A stretch of DNA of 64,000 bases from Plasmopara viticola (GCA_001695595.3 MBPM02000126.1:62001-126000), one strand, 5' to 3'; counted from the stretch's first letter, positions 47,106-60,205 are shown. Translations and numbers: made by a program. The notes: generated from the sequence alone by a model not told the origin.

Positions 47106-50100
47106 CTCACGTCTTGAATGTTAGAAAGTATGCATTTGTGGCCACACAGCATTTCAGCGCTTCAATGATGTAAACACTCGCTAAGTTGTGGCTCTATTGC
47201 GTCCGAGCACATCTAAAGGGATTGAAAAGCCGTATCTATGGTCGTACAGCGTACCAGCGCTTAAATGAAGTGAATGTACGCTTAGTCGTGGCCCTATTGC
47301 GACTGTGAACGTTTTGATAAATTGCAAGGAAGTATCTATTGTCGTACAACGTCTCAGCGCTTCAAGAGAGTGATTATAAGCTTTGCTTTATCTCTATTGC
47401 ATCTTTGCGCGTCTTTCAAGACAGGAAGGACGTATCTATCGTCGCACATCATCCAGGCACTTTAGGAAAATAAATGTACATTTAGTCGCGGCTCGAGTAC
47501 GTCTGTGCACGTCTTGAATGACAGAAAGTACGTATTTGTGGCCGTACAGCGTCTCAGCGCTTCAATGATGTAAAAACACGCTTAGTTGTGGCTCTTTTGC
47601 GCCCGAGCTTAATTTAAAAGATCGAAAAGACGTATCTGTGGTCGTACAGCGCACCAGCGCTTAAACGAAGTTAATGTATGCTTAGTCGTGGCCCTATTGA
47701 AGCTGTGAACGTTTGGAAAGATTGAAAGGACGGACCTAGTGTCGTACAACGTCTCAACGCTTCAAAAGAGTTATTATACGCTTTGTTGTAACTTTAATGC
47801 ATCTTTGCGTGTCTTAAAAGGCAGAAAGGACGTATCTGTCGTCGCACATTATCTCAGCGCTCTAGGAAAATGATTATACATTTAGTTGCAGCTCAATTAC
47901 GTCTGTGCACGTCTTGAATGATAGAAAGTACGTATTTGTGGCCGCACAGCGTCTCAGCGCTGCAATGATGTAAACACACTCGTACTTGTGGCTCTTTTGC
48001 GTCCGAGCTCATCTTAAAGGATTGAAAAGACGTATCTATGGTTGTACAGCGTACCAGCGCTTAAATGAAGTGAATGTACGCTTAGTTGTGGCCCTCTTAC
48101 GGCTGTGGACTTCTCGATAGATTGAAAGAACGTATTCATGGTCGTACAACGTCTCACCGCTTTCAGAGAGTAATTAGACACTTTGTTGTATCCCTATTGC
48201 ATCTGTGCGCGCCTTTAATGACAGAAAGGACGTATCTATCGTCGCGCATCCTCTCAGCGCTCTAGAAAGTGATTGTACATTGAGTTGCGACTCGAGTACG
48301 TCTGTGCACGTCTTAAAGATAGAAAGTATGTATTTGTGGCCGTACAGCGTCCCAGCGCTTCAATGATGTAAACACACGCCAAGTTGTGGCTCTATTGCGT
48401 CCGTGCTCATCTGAAAGAATCGAAAAGACGTACATGTGGTCGTTTAGTGTTTCAGCGCTTAAATGAAGTGAGTGTACGCTTAGCGGTTGTGAGCGTTTCG
48501 ATAGATTGAAAGGACGTGTCTATCGTCGTACAACGTCTCAAGGCTTCAAGAGAGTAAGTATACGCTTAGTTGTATCTCTATTGCATCTTTGCGCGTCTTA
48601 AAAGACAGAAAGGACGTATCTGTCGTCGCACATTATCTCAGCGCTCTAGAAAGTGATTGTACATTGAGTTGCGACTCGAGTACGTCTGTGCACGTCTTAA
48701 AGATAGAAAGTATGTATTTGTGGCCGTACAGCGTCTCAGCGCTTCAATGATGTAAACACACGCTTAGTTGTGGCTCTTTTGCGTCGGAGCTCAACTAAAA
48801 GGATTGAAAAGACGTAACTATGTACAGCGTACCAGCGCTTGAAATGAAGTGAATGTACGCTTAGTCGTGGGTATATTGCGGCTGTGAACGTTTCGATAGA
48901 TTGAAAGGACGAATCTATGGTCGTACAATGTCTCAACGCTTAAGGAGAGTGATTAGACGCTTTGTTGTATCTCTATTGCATCTTTGCGCGTCTTGAAAGA
49001 CAGAAAGGACGTATCTGTCTTCGCACATTATCTCAGCGGTCTAGGAAAATGATTATACATTTAGTTGCAGCTCAATTACGTCTGTGCACGTCTTGAATGA
49101 TAGAAAGTACGTATTTGTGGCCGCACAGCGTCTCAGCGCTGCAATGATGTAAACACACGCGTACTTGTGGCTCTTTTGCGTCCGAGCTCATCTTAAAGGA
49201 TTGAAAAGACGTATCTATGGTTGTACAGCGTACCAGCGCTTAAATAAAGTGAATGTACGCTTAGTCGTGGCCCTATTGCGGTTGTGGACGTTTCGATTAA
49301 TTAAAAGAACGTATCTAGTGTCGTACAACGTCTCAACGCTTCAAAATTGTAATTATATGCTTTGTTGTATCACTAATGCATCTGTGCGTGTCCTAAAAGA
49401 CAGAAAGGACGTATCTGTCGTCGTACATTATCTCAGCGCTCTAGGAAAATGATTGTACATTTACCGCGGCTCAATTACGTCTGTGCACGTCTTGAATGAT
49501 AGGAAGTACGTATTTGTCGCCGCACCGCGTCTCAGTGCTTCAATGATGTAAACACACGCTTAGTTGTGGCTCTGTTGCGTCCGAGCTCAACTAAAAGGAT
49601 TGAAAAGACGTATCTATGGTTGTACAGCGTACCAGCGCTCGAATGAAGTGAATGTACGCTTAGTCGTGGCCCAATTGCGGTTGTGGACGTTTTCATAGAT
49701 TGGAAGGATGTATCTATGGTCGTACAACGTCTCAACGCTTCAAGAGAGTAAGTATACGCTTTGTTGTATCTCTATTGCATCTTTGCGCGTCTTAAAAGAC
49801 AGAAAGGTCGTATCTGTCGTCGCACATAATTCCAGCGCTCTAGTAAAATGATTCTACATTAAATTGCAGCTCAATTACGTCTGTGCACGTCTTGAATGAT
49901 AGAAAGTACGTATTTGTGGCAGTACAGCGTCTCAGCGCTTCAATGATGTAAACACACGCTTTGTTGTGGCTCTTTTGCGTCCGAGCTCAACTAAAAGGAT
50001 TGAAAAGACGTATTCATGGTTGTACAGCGTACCAGCGCTCGAATGAAGTGAATGTACGCTTAGTCGTGGCCCTATTGCGGTTGTGGACGTTTTCATAGAT

Positions 50101-50760
50101 TGGAAGGATGTATCTATGGTCGTACAGCGTCTCAACGCTTCAAGAGAGAAATCATACGCTTTGTTGTATCTCGATTCCATCTTTGCGCGTCTTAAAAGAC
50201 AGAAAGGACGTATCTGTCGTCGCACATCATCTCAGCGCTCTAGGAAAATGATTATACATTTAGTTGCAGCTCAATTACGTTTGTGCACGTCTTAAATGAT
50301 AGAAAGTACGTATTTGTGGCCGCACAGCGTCTCAACGCTTCAATGATGTAAACACACGCTTAGTTGTAGGTCTTTTGCGTCCAAGATCATCTAAAACCAT
50401 TGAAAAGACGTATCTATGATCGTACAGCGTAACAGCACTCCAATGAAGTGAATGTACGCTTAGTCGTGACCCTATTGCGGTTGTGAAGGTTTAGTAAGAT
50501 TGAAAGGATGTATCTATGGTCGTACAACGTCTCAACGCTTCAAGAGAGTAATTGTACGCTTTGTTGTATCTCTATTGCGTCTTTGCGTGTCTTAAAAGAC
50601 AGATAGGACGTATTTGTCGTCGCACATAATTCCAGCGCTCTAGTAAAATGACTGTACATTAAATTGCAGCTCAATTACGTCTGTGCACGTCTTGAATGAT
50701 AGAAAGTACGTATTTGTGGCAGTACAGCGTCTCAGCGCTTCAATGATGTAAACACACGCT
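47106..50760. repeat. ABCD tetramers with left-array-like islands
   Basis: After about 47230 the units return to full-length C and to B with GTCTTAAAAGAC. At 49309-49443 an A-B stretch carries the core-specific words TAGTGTCGTAC, ATCACTAATGCA, GTGCGTGTC and GTCGTCGTACATTATC, otherwise typical of 1-11 kb. A weaker trace is near 47730-47820. 48085-48545 pairs with 22600-23100 and 49932-50295 with 16521-16884. Confidence 0.85.
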
Positions 50761-53640
50761 TAGTTGTGGCTCTTTTGCGTCTGAGCTCATCTAAAAGACT
50801 TGAAAAGACGTATCTATAGTCGTACAGTGTACTAGCGCTTAAATTAAGTGAATATACGCTTAGTCGTGGCCCAGTTGCGGTTGTGAACGTTTCGATTGAT
50901 TGAAAAGAAGTATCTATGGTCGTACAACGTCTCAGCGCTTCAAGAGAGAAATTATACGCTTTCTTGTATCTCTATTGCTTCTTTGCGCGTCTTTTAAGAC
51001 AGAAAGGACGTATCTGTCGTCGCACATTATCTCAGCACTCTAGGAATATGATTATACATTTAGTTGCAGCTCAGTTACGTCTGTGCACGTCTTGAGCGAT
51101 AGAAAGTACGTATTTGTGGCCGCACAGCGTCTCAGCGCTTCAATGATGTAAACACTCATTAAGTTGTGGCTCTATTGCGTCCGAGCACATCTAAAAGGAT
51201 TGAAAAGACGTATCTATGGTTGTACAGCGTACCAGCGCTTAAATGAAGTGAATGTACGCTTAGACGTGGCCCTATTGCGGTAGTGAACGTTTCGATAGAT
51301 TGAAAGAACGTATCTATGGTCGTACAACGTCTCAACGCTTCAAGAGAGAAATCAGACGCCTTGTTGTATCTCTATTGCATCTTTGCGCGTCTTTCAAGAC
51401 GGAAAGGACGTATCTATCGTCGCACATCATTTCAGCGCTCTATCAAAAAGATTGTACATTTTGTTGCGGCTCGAGTACGTCTGTGCACGTCTTGAATGAC
51501 AGAAAGTACGTATTTGTGGCCGTACAGCGTCTCAGCGTTCTTAATGATGTAAACACTCGCTTAGTTGTGGCCCTTTTGCGCTCGAGCACATATAAAAGGA
51601 TTAAAAAGACGTATCAGTGGTCCACCAACACCTAAATAGAGTAAATTCACGCTTAGTCGTGGCCCTATCGCAGTTGTGAACCTTTCGATAGATTGAAAGG
51701 TAGTATCTATGCTCGTACAACGTCTCAGCGCCTCAAGATAGTAATTATTACGCTTTGTTGTATCTCTATTGCATCTTTGCGCGTCTTTCAAGACAGAAAG
51801 AACGTTTCTTTCGTCGTACATAATCTCAGCGCTCTAGGAAAATGATTGTACATTTATTTGCAGCTCAATTACGTCTGTGCACGTCTTGAATGACAGAAAG
51901 TATGTATTTGTGGCCGTACAGCGTTTCAGCGTTCTTAATGATGTAAACACCCGCTAAGTAGTGGCACTTTTGCGTCCGAGCACATCCAAAGGATTGAAAA
52001 GACGTGTCTGTAGTCATACAGCGTACCATAGCTTATATGAAGTGAATGTACGCTTAGTCGTGGCCCAATTACGGCTGTGAACGTTTCGATAGATTGAAAG
52101 TAAGTATTTATGGTCGTACAACGTCTCAGCGCTTCAAGAGAGTCATTTACGCTTTAATGTATCTCTATTGCATCTTTGCGCGTCTTCCAAGACAGGAAGG
52201 ACGTATCTGTCGTCGCACATAATCTCAGCGCTCTAGAAAAATGATTGTGCATTTAGAGCAGCTCAATTACGTCTGTGCGCGTAAAGAATGATAGAAAGTA
52301 CGTATTTGTGGCCGTACAGCGTTTCAGCGTTCTTAATATTGTAAACACTGGCTAAGTAGTGGAGCTTTTGCGTCCGAGCACATCTAAAGGATTGAAAAGA
52401 CGTGTCTGTAGTCATACAGCGTACCAGAGTTTAAATGAAGTGAATGTACGCTTAGTAGTGGCCCAATTACGGCTGTGAACGTTTCGACAGATTGAAAGTA
52501 ACTATTTATGGTATTACAACGTCTCAGCGCTTCAAGAGAGTAATTAAACGCTTTGTTGTATCTCTATTGCATCTTTGTCCGTCTTCCAAGACAGGAAGGA
52601 CGTATCTGTCGTCGCACATAATCTCAGCGCTCTAGGAGAATGATTGTACATTTAGTTGCAGCTCAATTACGTCTGAGCACGTCTTGAAGGATTGAAAGAA
52701 CGTATTTGTGGTCGTACAGCGTCCCAGCGCTTCAACGATCTAAACACACGCTTTGTTGTGGGTCTTTTGCGCCCGAGCTTAATTAAAACGTTAATAAAGA
52801 CGTATCTGTGGTCGTACAACGTCTCAGTGCTTCGAGAGAATAAGTATACGCTTTGTTGTATCTCTATTGCATCTTTGCGCGTATTTCAGGACAAAATGAA
52901 CGTATTTATCGCCGCACATGATCTCAGCGTTCTAGTAAATTATTTGTACATTTGGTTGCGGCTCGAGTGCGTCTGTGCACGTCTTGAATAACAGATAGTA
53001 CGTATTTGTGGCCGTACAGCGTCTCAGCGCTTCAATGATGTAAACACACGCTTAATTGTGGCTCATTTGCGCCCGAGCTTAATTGAAAGGATTGGAAAGA
53101 CATATCTATGGTCGTACAGCGTACCAGCGCTTAAATGAAGTGTATGTACGCTTAGTCGTGGCCCTATTGCGGTTGTGAACCTTTCGATGGATTAAAAGGA
53201 AGTATCTATGCTCGTACAACGTCTCAGCGCTTCAACAGAGTAATTATACGCTTTGTTGTATCTCTATTGCATCTTTGCGCGTCTTTCAAGACGGAAAGAA
53301 CGTATCTGTCGTCGCACATAATCTCAGCTCTCTAGGAAAAGGATTGTACATTTAGTTGCAGCTCGAGTACGTCTGTGCACGTCTTGAATGACAGAAAGAA
53401 CGTATTTGTGGCCGTACAGCGTCCCAGCGCTTCAATGATGTAAACACTCGCTAAGTTGTGGCTCTATTGCGTCCGAGCGCATCTAAAAGGATTGAAAAGC
53501 CGTATCTGTGGTCGTACAGCGTACCTGCGCTTAAAAGAAGCGAATGTACGCTTAGTTGTGGCCTTTTTGCGGCTGTGAATGTTTTGATAGACTGACAGGA
53601 AGTATCTATGGTCGTACAACGTCTCAACGCTTCAAGAGAG
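50761..53640. repeat. Second copy of the 23-25 kb block, with added mosaic
   Basis: Markers from 23.7-25.1 kb recur in order: ACACTCATTAAG (51151), shortened D with CCACCAACACC (51622), TACCATAGCTTATATG (52024), AGAGTCATTTACGC (52139). The interval from shortened D to CCATAG is 394 bp here, 793 in the first copy and 795 in the third, so this copy lacks one tetramer. A D/A hybrid and sequence like 30.4-31.1 kb follow. Confidence 0.86.
52772..52871. repeat. D/A hybrid monomer
   Basis: It starts as D (CCCGAGCTTAATTAAAACG) and, around GTGGTCGTACA, changes to A (ACGTCTCAGTGCTTCGAGAG to CTATTGCA), skipping one monomer length. B follows directly. Confidence 0.82.
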
Positions 53641-56560
53641 AAATCAGACGCCTTGTTGTATCTCTATTGCATCTTTGCGCGTCTGTCAAGACGGAAAGGA
53701 CGTATCTATCGTCGCACATCATTTCAGCGCTCTATTAAAAAGATTGTACATTTAGTTGCGGCTCGAGTACGTCTGTGCACGTCTTGAATGACAGAAAGTA
53801 CGTATTTGTGGCCGTACAGCGTCTCAGCGTTCTTAATGATGTAAACACTCGCTTAGTTGTGGCCCTTTTGCGCCCGAGCACATATAAAAGGATTAAAAAG
53901 ACGTATCAGTGGTCCACCAAAACCTAAATAGAGTAAATTCACGCTTAGTCGTGGCCCTATCGCAGTTGTGAACCTTTCGATAGATTGAAAGGAAAGTATC
54001 TATGCTCGTACAACGTCTCAGCGCCTCAAGATAGTAATTATTACGCTTTGTTGTATCTCTATTGCATCTTTGCGCGTCTTTCAAGACAGAAAGGACGTAT
54101 CTATCGTCGCACATCATCTCAGCGCTCTAGGAAAATGATTGTACATTTATTTGCAGCTCAATTACGTCTGTGCACGTCTAGAATGACAGAAAGTACGTGT
54201 TTGTGGCCGTACAGCGTTTCAGCGTTCTTAATGATGTAAACACTTGCTAAGTAGTGGCGCTTTTGCGTCCAAGCACATCTAAAGGATTGAAAAGACGTGT
54301 CTGTAGTCATACAGCGTACCAGAGCTTAAATGAAGTGAATTTACACTTAGTTGTGGCCCAATTACGGCTGTGAACGTTTCGATAGATTAAAAGTAAGTAT
54401 TTATGGTCGTACAACGTCTCAGCGCTTCAAGAGAGTAAGTATACGCTTTGTTGTATCTCTATTGCATCTTTGCGCGTCTTCCAAGACAGGAAGGCCGTAT
54501 CTGTTGTCGCACATAATCTCAGCGCTCTAGAAAAATGATCGAACACTTCGTTGCAGCTGGAGTACGTCTGTGCACGTCTTGAGTGACAGAAAGTACGTAT
54601 TTGTGGCCGTACAGCGTTTCAGCGTTCTTAATGATGTAAACACTCGCTAAGTAGTGGCGCTTTTGCGTCCGAGCACATCCAAAGGATTGAAAAGACGTGT
54701 CTGTAGTCATACAGCGTACCATAGCTTATATGAAGTGAATGTACGCTTAGTCGTGGCCCAATTCCGGCTGTGAACGTTTCGACATATTGAAAGTAAGTAT
54801 CTATGGTCGTACAACGTCTCAGCGCTTCAAGAGAGTCATTTACGCTTTATTGTATCTCTATTGCATCTTTGCGCGTCTTCCAAGACAGGAAGGACGTATC
54901 TGTCGTCGCAAATAATCTCAGCGCTCTAGGAAAATGATTGTACATTTAGTTGCAGCTCAATTACGTCTGTGCGCGTAAAGAATGATAGAAAGTACGTATT
55001 TGTGGCCGTACAGCGTTTCAGCGTTCTTAATGATGTAAATACTCGCTAAGTAGTGGCGCTTTTGCGTCCGAGCACATCTTAAGGATTAAAAAGACGTGTC
55101 TGTAGTCATACAGCGTACCAGAGTTTAAATGAAGTGAATGTACGCTTAGTCGTGGCCCAATTACGGCTGTGAACGTTTCGACAGATTGATAGTAAGTATT
55201 TATGGTCGTACAACGTCTCAGCGCTTCAAGAGAGTAATTATACGCTTTGTTGTATCTCTATTGCATCTTTGTCCGTCTTCCAAGACAGGAAGGACGTATC
55301 TGTCGTCGCACATAATCTCAGAGCTCTAGGAGAATGATTGTACATTTAGTTGCAGCTCAATTACGTCTGTGCACGTCTTGAATTACAGAAAGTACGTATT
55401 TGTGGCCGTACAGCGTCTCAGCGCTTCAATGATGTAAACACTCGCTAAGTAGTAGCGCTTTTACGTCCGAGCACATCTAAAGGATTGAAAAGACGTGTCT
55501 GTAGTCATACAGCGTACCAGAGTTTAAATGAAGTGAATGTACGCTTAGTCGTGGCCCAATTACGGCTGTGAACGTTTCGACAGATTGATAGTAAGTATTT
55601 ATGGTCGTACAACGTCTCAGCGCTTCAAGAGAGTAATTATACGCTTTGTTGTATCTCTATTGCATCTTTGTCCGTCTTCCAAGACAGAAAGGACGTATCT
55701 GTCGTCGCACATAATCTCAGAGCTCTAGGAGAATGATTGTACATTTAGTTGCAGCTCAATTACGTCTGTGCACGTCTTGAATTACAGAAAGTACGTATTT
55801 GTGGCCGTACAGCGTCTCAGCGCTTCAATGATGTAAACACTCGCTAAGTAGTGGCTCTTTTACGTCCGAGCACATCTAAAGGATTGAAAAGACGTGTCTG
55901 TAGTCATACAGCGTACCAGAGTTTAAATGAAGTGAATGTACGCTTAGTCGTGGCCCAATTACTGCTGTGAACGTTTCGACAGATTGGTAGTAAGTATTTA
56001 TGGTCGCACAACGTCTCAGCGCTTCAAGAGAGTAATTAAACGTTTTGTTGTATCTCTATTGCATCTTTGTTCGTCTTCCAAGACAGGAAGGTCGTATCTG
56101 TCGTCGCACATAATCTCAGCAATCTAGGAGAATGATTGTACATCTAGTTGCAGCTCGAGTACGTCTGTGCACGTCTTAAATGACAGAAAGTACGTGTTTG
56201 TGGCCGTGCAGCGTCTCAGCGCTTCAATCATGTAAACACACGTTTAGTTGTGGCTCTTCTATCCCCGAGGTTAACTTAAAACATTGAAAAGACGTATCTA
56301 TGGTCGTACACCGTACCAGCGCCTTAATGAAGTTAATGTACGCTTAGTCGTGGCCCTATTGCGGTTGTGAACGTTTCAATATATTGAAAGAAAATGACTA
56401 TGGTCGTACAACGTGTCAGCGCTTTAAAAGAGAAATTAGACGTTTTATTGTATCTCTATTGCATCTTTGCGCGTCTTTCAAGACAGAAAGGACGTAACTA
56501 TCGTCGCACATCATCTTAGCACTCTAGGAAGATGATTGTACATTAAGTTGCGGCTCGAGT
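53641..56560. repeat. Third copy of the 23-26 kb block
   Basis: The same ordered markers: AAATCAGACGCC (53641), shortened D with CCACCAAAACC (53914), CCATAGCTTATATG (54718), AGAGTCATTTACGC (54833) and TTCTATCCCCGAGG (56256, offset 30140 from the 26.1 kb copy). Two tetramers near 55080-55890 are near-identical neighbours (AGATTGATAGTAAG, ATCTCAGAGCTC). Confidence 0.86.
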
Positions 56561-57002
56561 ACGTCTGTGCACGTTTTGAATGACAGAAAGTACGTATTTG
56601 TGGCCACACAGCGTCTCAGCGCTTCAATTATGTAGACACTCGCTAAGTTGTGGCTCTATTGCATCCGAGCACATCTAAAAGGATTGAAAAGCCGTATCTG
56701 TGGTCGTACAGCGTACCTGCGCTTAAATGAAGTAAATGTCCGCTTTGTTGTGGCCTCTTTGCGGCTGTGAACGTTTCGATAGATTGAAAGGACGAATCTA
56801 TGGTCGTACAACGTTTCAGCGCTTTAACAGAGTGATTATATGCTTGGTTGTATCTCTGTTGCATCTGTGCGCGTCTTAAATGACAGAAATGACATATCTG
56901 TCGTCGCACATTACCTCGGCGCTCTGGGAGAATGATTGTACATTAAGTTGCGGCACATTACCTCAGCGCTCTAGGAGAATGATTGTACATTAAGTTGCGG
57001 CT
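56561..57002. repeat. Transition tetramer with 47 bp doublet
   Basis: Follows 26420-26770 in type (CATCCGAGC, TACCTGCGC, TGCTTGGTTG). The doublet is at 56907-56953 and 56954-57000, the first copy with ACCTCGGCGCTCTGGG. Short C begins at 57003. Confidence 0.86.
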
Positions 57003-57789
57003 CACGTCTTGAATGTTAGAAAGTACGTATTTGTGGCCACACAGCGTTTCAGCGCTTCAATGATGTAGACATTCGCTAAGTTGTGCCTCTATTACGTCCG
57101 ACCACATCTAAAAGGATTAAAAAGCCGTGTCGGTGGTCGTACAGCGGACCAGCGCTAAAATGAAGCGAATGTACGCTAAGTTTTGACCCTATTGCGGCTG
57201 TGAACGTTTCGATAGATTGAAGAGAAGATTCTTTGGTCGTACAACGTCTCAGCGCTTCAAGAGAGTGATTCTAAGCTTTGTTTTATCTCTATTGCGTCTT
57301 TGCGCGTCTTTCAAGACAGGAAGGACGTATCTATCGTCGCACATAATCCCAGCACTCTAGGAAATTTATTGTACATTTAGTCGCGGCTCGAGTACGTCTG
57401 TGCACGTCTCCAATGACAAAATGTACGTATTTGTAGCCGTGCAGCGTCTCAGCGCTCTTTATCATGTCAAAACTCGCTATGTTGTGGCTAGTTTGTGTCC
57501 GATCACATCTAAAAGGATTGAAAAGACGTATCTGTGGTCATACAGCGTACCAGCGCTTAAATGAAGTAAATATACGCTTAGTTTTGGCCCTTTTGCGGCT
57601 GTGAACGTTTCGATAGATTGAAAGGAAGTATCTATGGTCGTACAACGTTTCAGCGCTTCAACAGAGTGATTATAGGCTTTGTTGTATCTCTGTTGCATCT
57701 GCGCGCGTCTTAAATGACAGAAATGACATATCTGTCGTTGCACATTACCTCAGCGCTCTAGGAGAATGATTGTACATTAAGTTGCGGCT
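57003..57789. repeat. Eight-monomer HOR, unit 1 (787 bp)
   Basis: Two tetramers in one unit: one with short C (CACGTCTTGAATGTTAG, GTGGCCACACAG) and one with full C (GTCTCCAATGACAAAATG, GCTCTTTATCATGTC). It is the most divergent of the series and keeps TATTTGTGGCCACACA. Confidence 0.88.
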
Positions 57790-58570
57790 CACGTCTTGAA
57801 TGTTAGAAAGTACGTATGTGTGGCCACACAGCGTTTCAGCGCTTCAATGATGTAGACACTCGCTAAGTTGTGCCTCTATTACGTCCGACCACATCTAAAA
57901 GGATTAAAAAGCCGTGTCGGTGGTCGTACAGCGGACCAGCGCTTAAATGAAGCGAATGTACGCTTAGTTTTGACCCTATTGCGGCTGTGAACGTTTCGAT
58001 AGATTGAAGAGAAGTATCTTTGGTCGTACAACGTCTCAGCGCTTCAAGAGAGTGATTCTAAGCTTTGTTTTATCTCTATTGCGTCTTTGCGCGTCTTTCG
58101 AGACAGGAAGGACGTATCTATCGTCGCACATAATCCCAGCACTCTAGGAAATTAATTGTACATTTGGTCGCGGCTCGAGTACGTCTGTGCACGTCTCGAA
58201 TGACAAAAAGTACGTATTTGTAGCCGTGCAGCGTCTCAGCGCTCTTTACGATGTCAAAACTGTTGTGGCTAGTTTGTGTCCGAGCACATCTAAAAGGATT
58301 GAAAAGACGTATCTGTGGTCATACAGCGTACCAGCGCTTAAATGAAGTAAATATACGCTTAGTTTTGGCCCTTTTGCGGCTGTGAACGTTTCGATAGATT
58401 GAAAGGAAGTATCTATGGTCGTACAACATTTCAGCGCTTCAACAGAGTGATTATAGGCTTTGTTGTATCTCTGTTGCATCTGCGCGCGTCTTAAATGACA
58501 GAAATGACATATCTGTCGTTGCACATTACCTCAGCGCTCTAGGAGAATGATTGTACATTAAGTTGCGGCT
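57790..58570. repeat. Eight-monomer HOR, unit 2 (781 bp)
   Basis: Short-C tetramer plus full-C tetramer (CTCGAATGACAAAAAG, CTTTACGATGTC, ACTGTTGTGGC). Nearly identical to the next unit; it has CAACATTTCAG near 58427, where the next has CAACGTTTCAG. Confidence 0.93.
57817..57830. repeat. Perfect 14 bp palindrome TGTGTGGCCACACA in short C
   Basis: Self-complementary over 14 bases. The same palindrome is at 58598-58611 and 59378-59391. Elsewhere in short C only the inner ten bases (TGTGGCCACA) are symmetric, and in core C (232-243) the word is TGTGGCCGCACA, with only the outer four bases pairing. Confidence 0.92.
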
Positions 58571-59350
58571 CACGTCTTGAATGTTAGAAAGTACGTATGT
58601 GTGGCCACACAGCGTTTCAGCGCTTCAATGATGTAGACACTCGCTAAGTTGTGCCTCTATTACGTCCGACCACATCTAAAAGGATTAAAAAGCCGTGTCG
58701 GTGGTCGTACAGCGGACCAGCGCTTAAATGAAGCGAATGTACGCTAGTTTTGACCCTATTGCGGCTGTGAACGTTTCGATAGATTGAAGAGAAGTATCTT
58801 TGGTCGTACAACGTCTCAGCGCTTCAAGAGAGTGATTCTAAGCTTTGTTTTATCTCTATTGCGTCTTTGCGCGTCTTTCGAGACAGGAAGGACGTATCTA
58901 TCGTCGCACATAATCCCAGCACTCTAGGAAATTAATTGTACATTTGGTCGCGGCTCGAGTACGTCTGTGCACGTCTCGAATGACAAAAAGTACGTATTTG
59001 TAGCCGTGCAGCGTCTCAGCGCTCTTTACGATGTCAAAACTGTTGTGGCTAGTTTGTGTCCGAGCACATCTAAAAGGATTGAAAAGACGTATCTGTGGTC
59101 ATACAGCGTACCAGCGCTTAAATGAAGTAAATATACGCTTAGTTTTGGCCCTTTTGCGGCTGTGAACGTTTCGATAGATTGAAAGGAAGTATCTATGGTC
59201 GTACAACGTTTCAGCGCTTCAACAGAGTGATTATAGGCTTTGTTGTATCTCTGTTGCATCTGCGCGCGTCTTAAATGACAGAAATGACATATCTGTCGTT
59301 GCACATTACCTCAGCGCTCTAGGAGAATGATTGTACATTAAGTTGCGGCT
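58571..59350. repeat. Eight-monomer HOR, unit 3 (780 bp)
   Basis: Differs from unit 2 at only a few places, including GTACGCTAGTTTTG (one T fewer) near 58740. Confidence 0.93.
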
Positions 59351-60205
59351 CACGTCTTGAATGTTAGAAAGTACGTATGTGTGGCCACACAGCGTTTCAG
59401 CGCTTCAATGATGTAGGCTCCTCTATTACGTCCGACCACATCTAAAAGGATTAAAAGCCGTGTCGGTGGTCGTACAGCGGACCAGCGCTTAAATGAAGCG
59501 AATGTACGCTTAGTTTTGACCCTATTGCGGCTGTGAACGTTTCGATAGATTGAAGAGAAGTATCTTTGGTCGTACAACGTCTCAGCGCTTCAAGAGAGTG
59601 ATTCTAAGCTTTGTTTTATCTCTATTGCGTCTTTGCGCGTCTTTCGAGACAGGAAGGACGTATCTATCGTCGCACATAATCCCAGCACTCTAGGAAATTA
59701 ATTGTACATTTGTCGCGGCTCGAGTACGTCTGTGCACGTCTCGAATGACAAAAGTACGTATTTGTAGCCGTGCAGCGTCTCAGCGCTCTTTACGATGTCA
59801 AAACTGTTGTGGCTAGTTTGTGTCCGAGCACATCTAAAAGGATTGAAAAGACGTATCTGTGGTCATACAGCGTACCAGCGCTTAAATGAAGTAAATGTAC
59901 GCTTAGTTTTGGCCCTATTGCGGCTGTGAACGTTTCGATAGATGGAAAGGAAGTATCTATGGTCGTACAACGTTTCAGCGCTTCAACAGAGTGATTATAT
60001 GCTTGGTTGTATCTCTGTTGCATCTGTGCGCGTCTTAAATGACAGAAATGACATATCTGTCGTCGCACATTACCTCAGCGCTCTAGGAGAATGATTGTAC
60101 ATTAAGTTGCGGATCCGTCTTGAATGTTAGAAAGTACGTATTTGTGGCCACACAGCGTTTCAGCGCTTCAATGATGTAGACACTCGCTAAGTTGTGCCTC
60201 TATTA
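59351..60205. repeat. Eight-monomer HOR, unit 4 (shortened) and entry to the next array
   Basis: As units 2 and 3, but its short C has lost about 17 more bases (GATGTAGGCTCCTCTATT near 59411). The following short C start is altered to GCGGATCCGTCTTG (60110), a form that continues as GCGGATACGTC at 60892 and 62841. Confidence 0.9.

Noticed and set aside
51300..51635. Longest plus-strand open frame (111 codons), and similar 60-99 codon frames across 16-60 kb
   Set aside because: These translate the same monomers in another frame, with lengths that vary by chance; no substitution pattern favouring synonymous sites is apparent, and frames differ between neighbouring copies.
27554..57000. Insertion element or target-site duplication as the source of the 47 bp doublets
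   Set aside because: The extra 47 bp is just the adjacent half of monomer B. There are no terminal repeats and no foreign sequence, so local duplication explains it.
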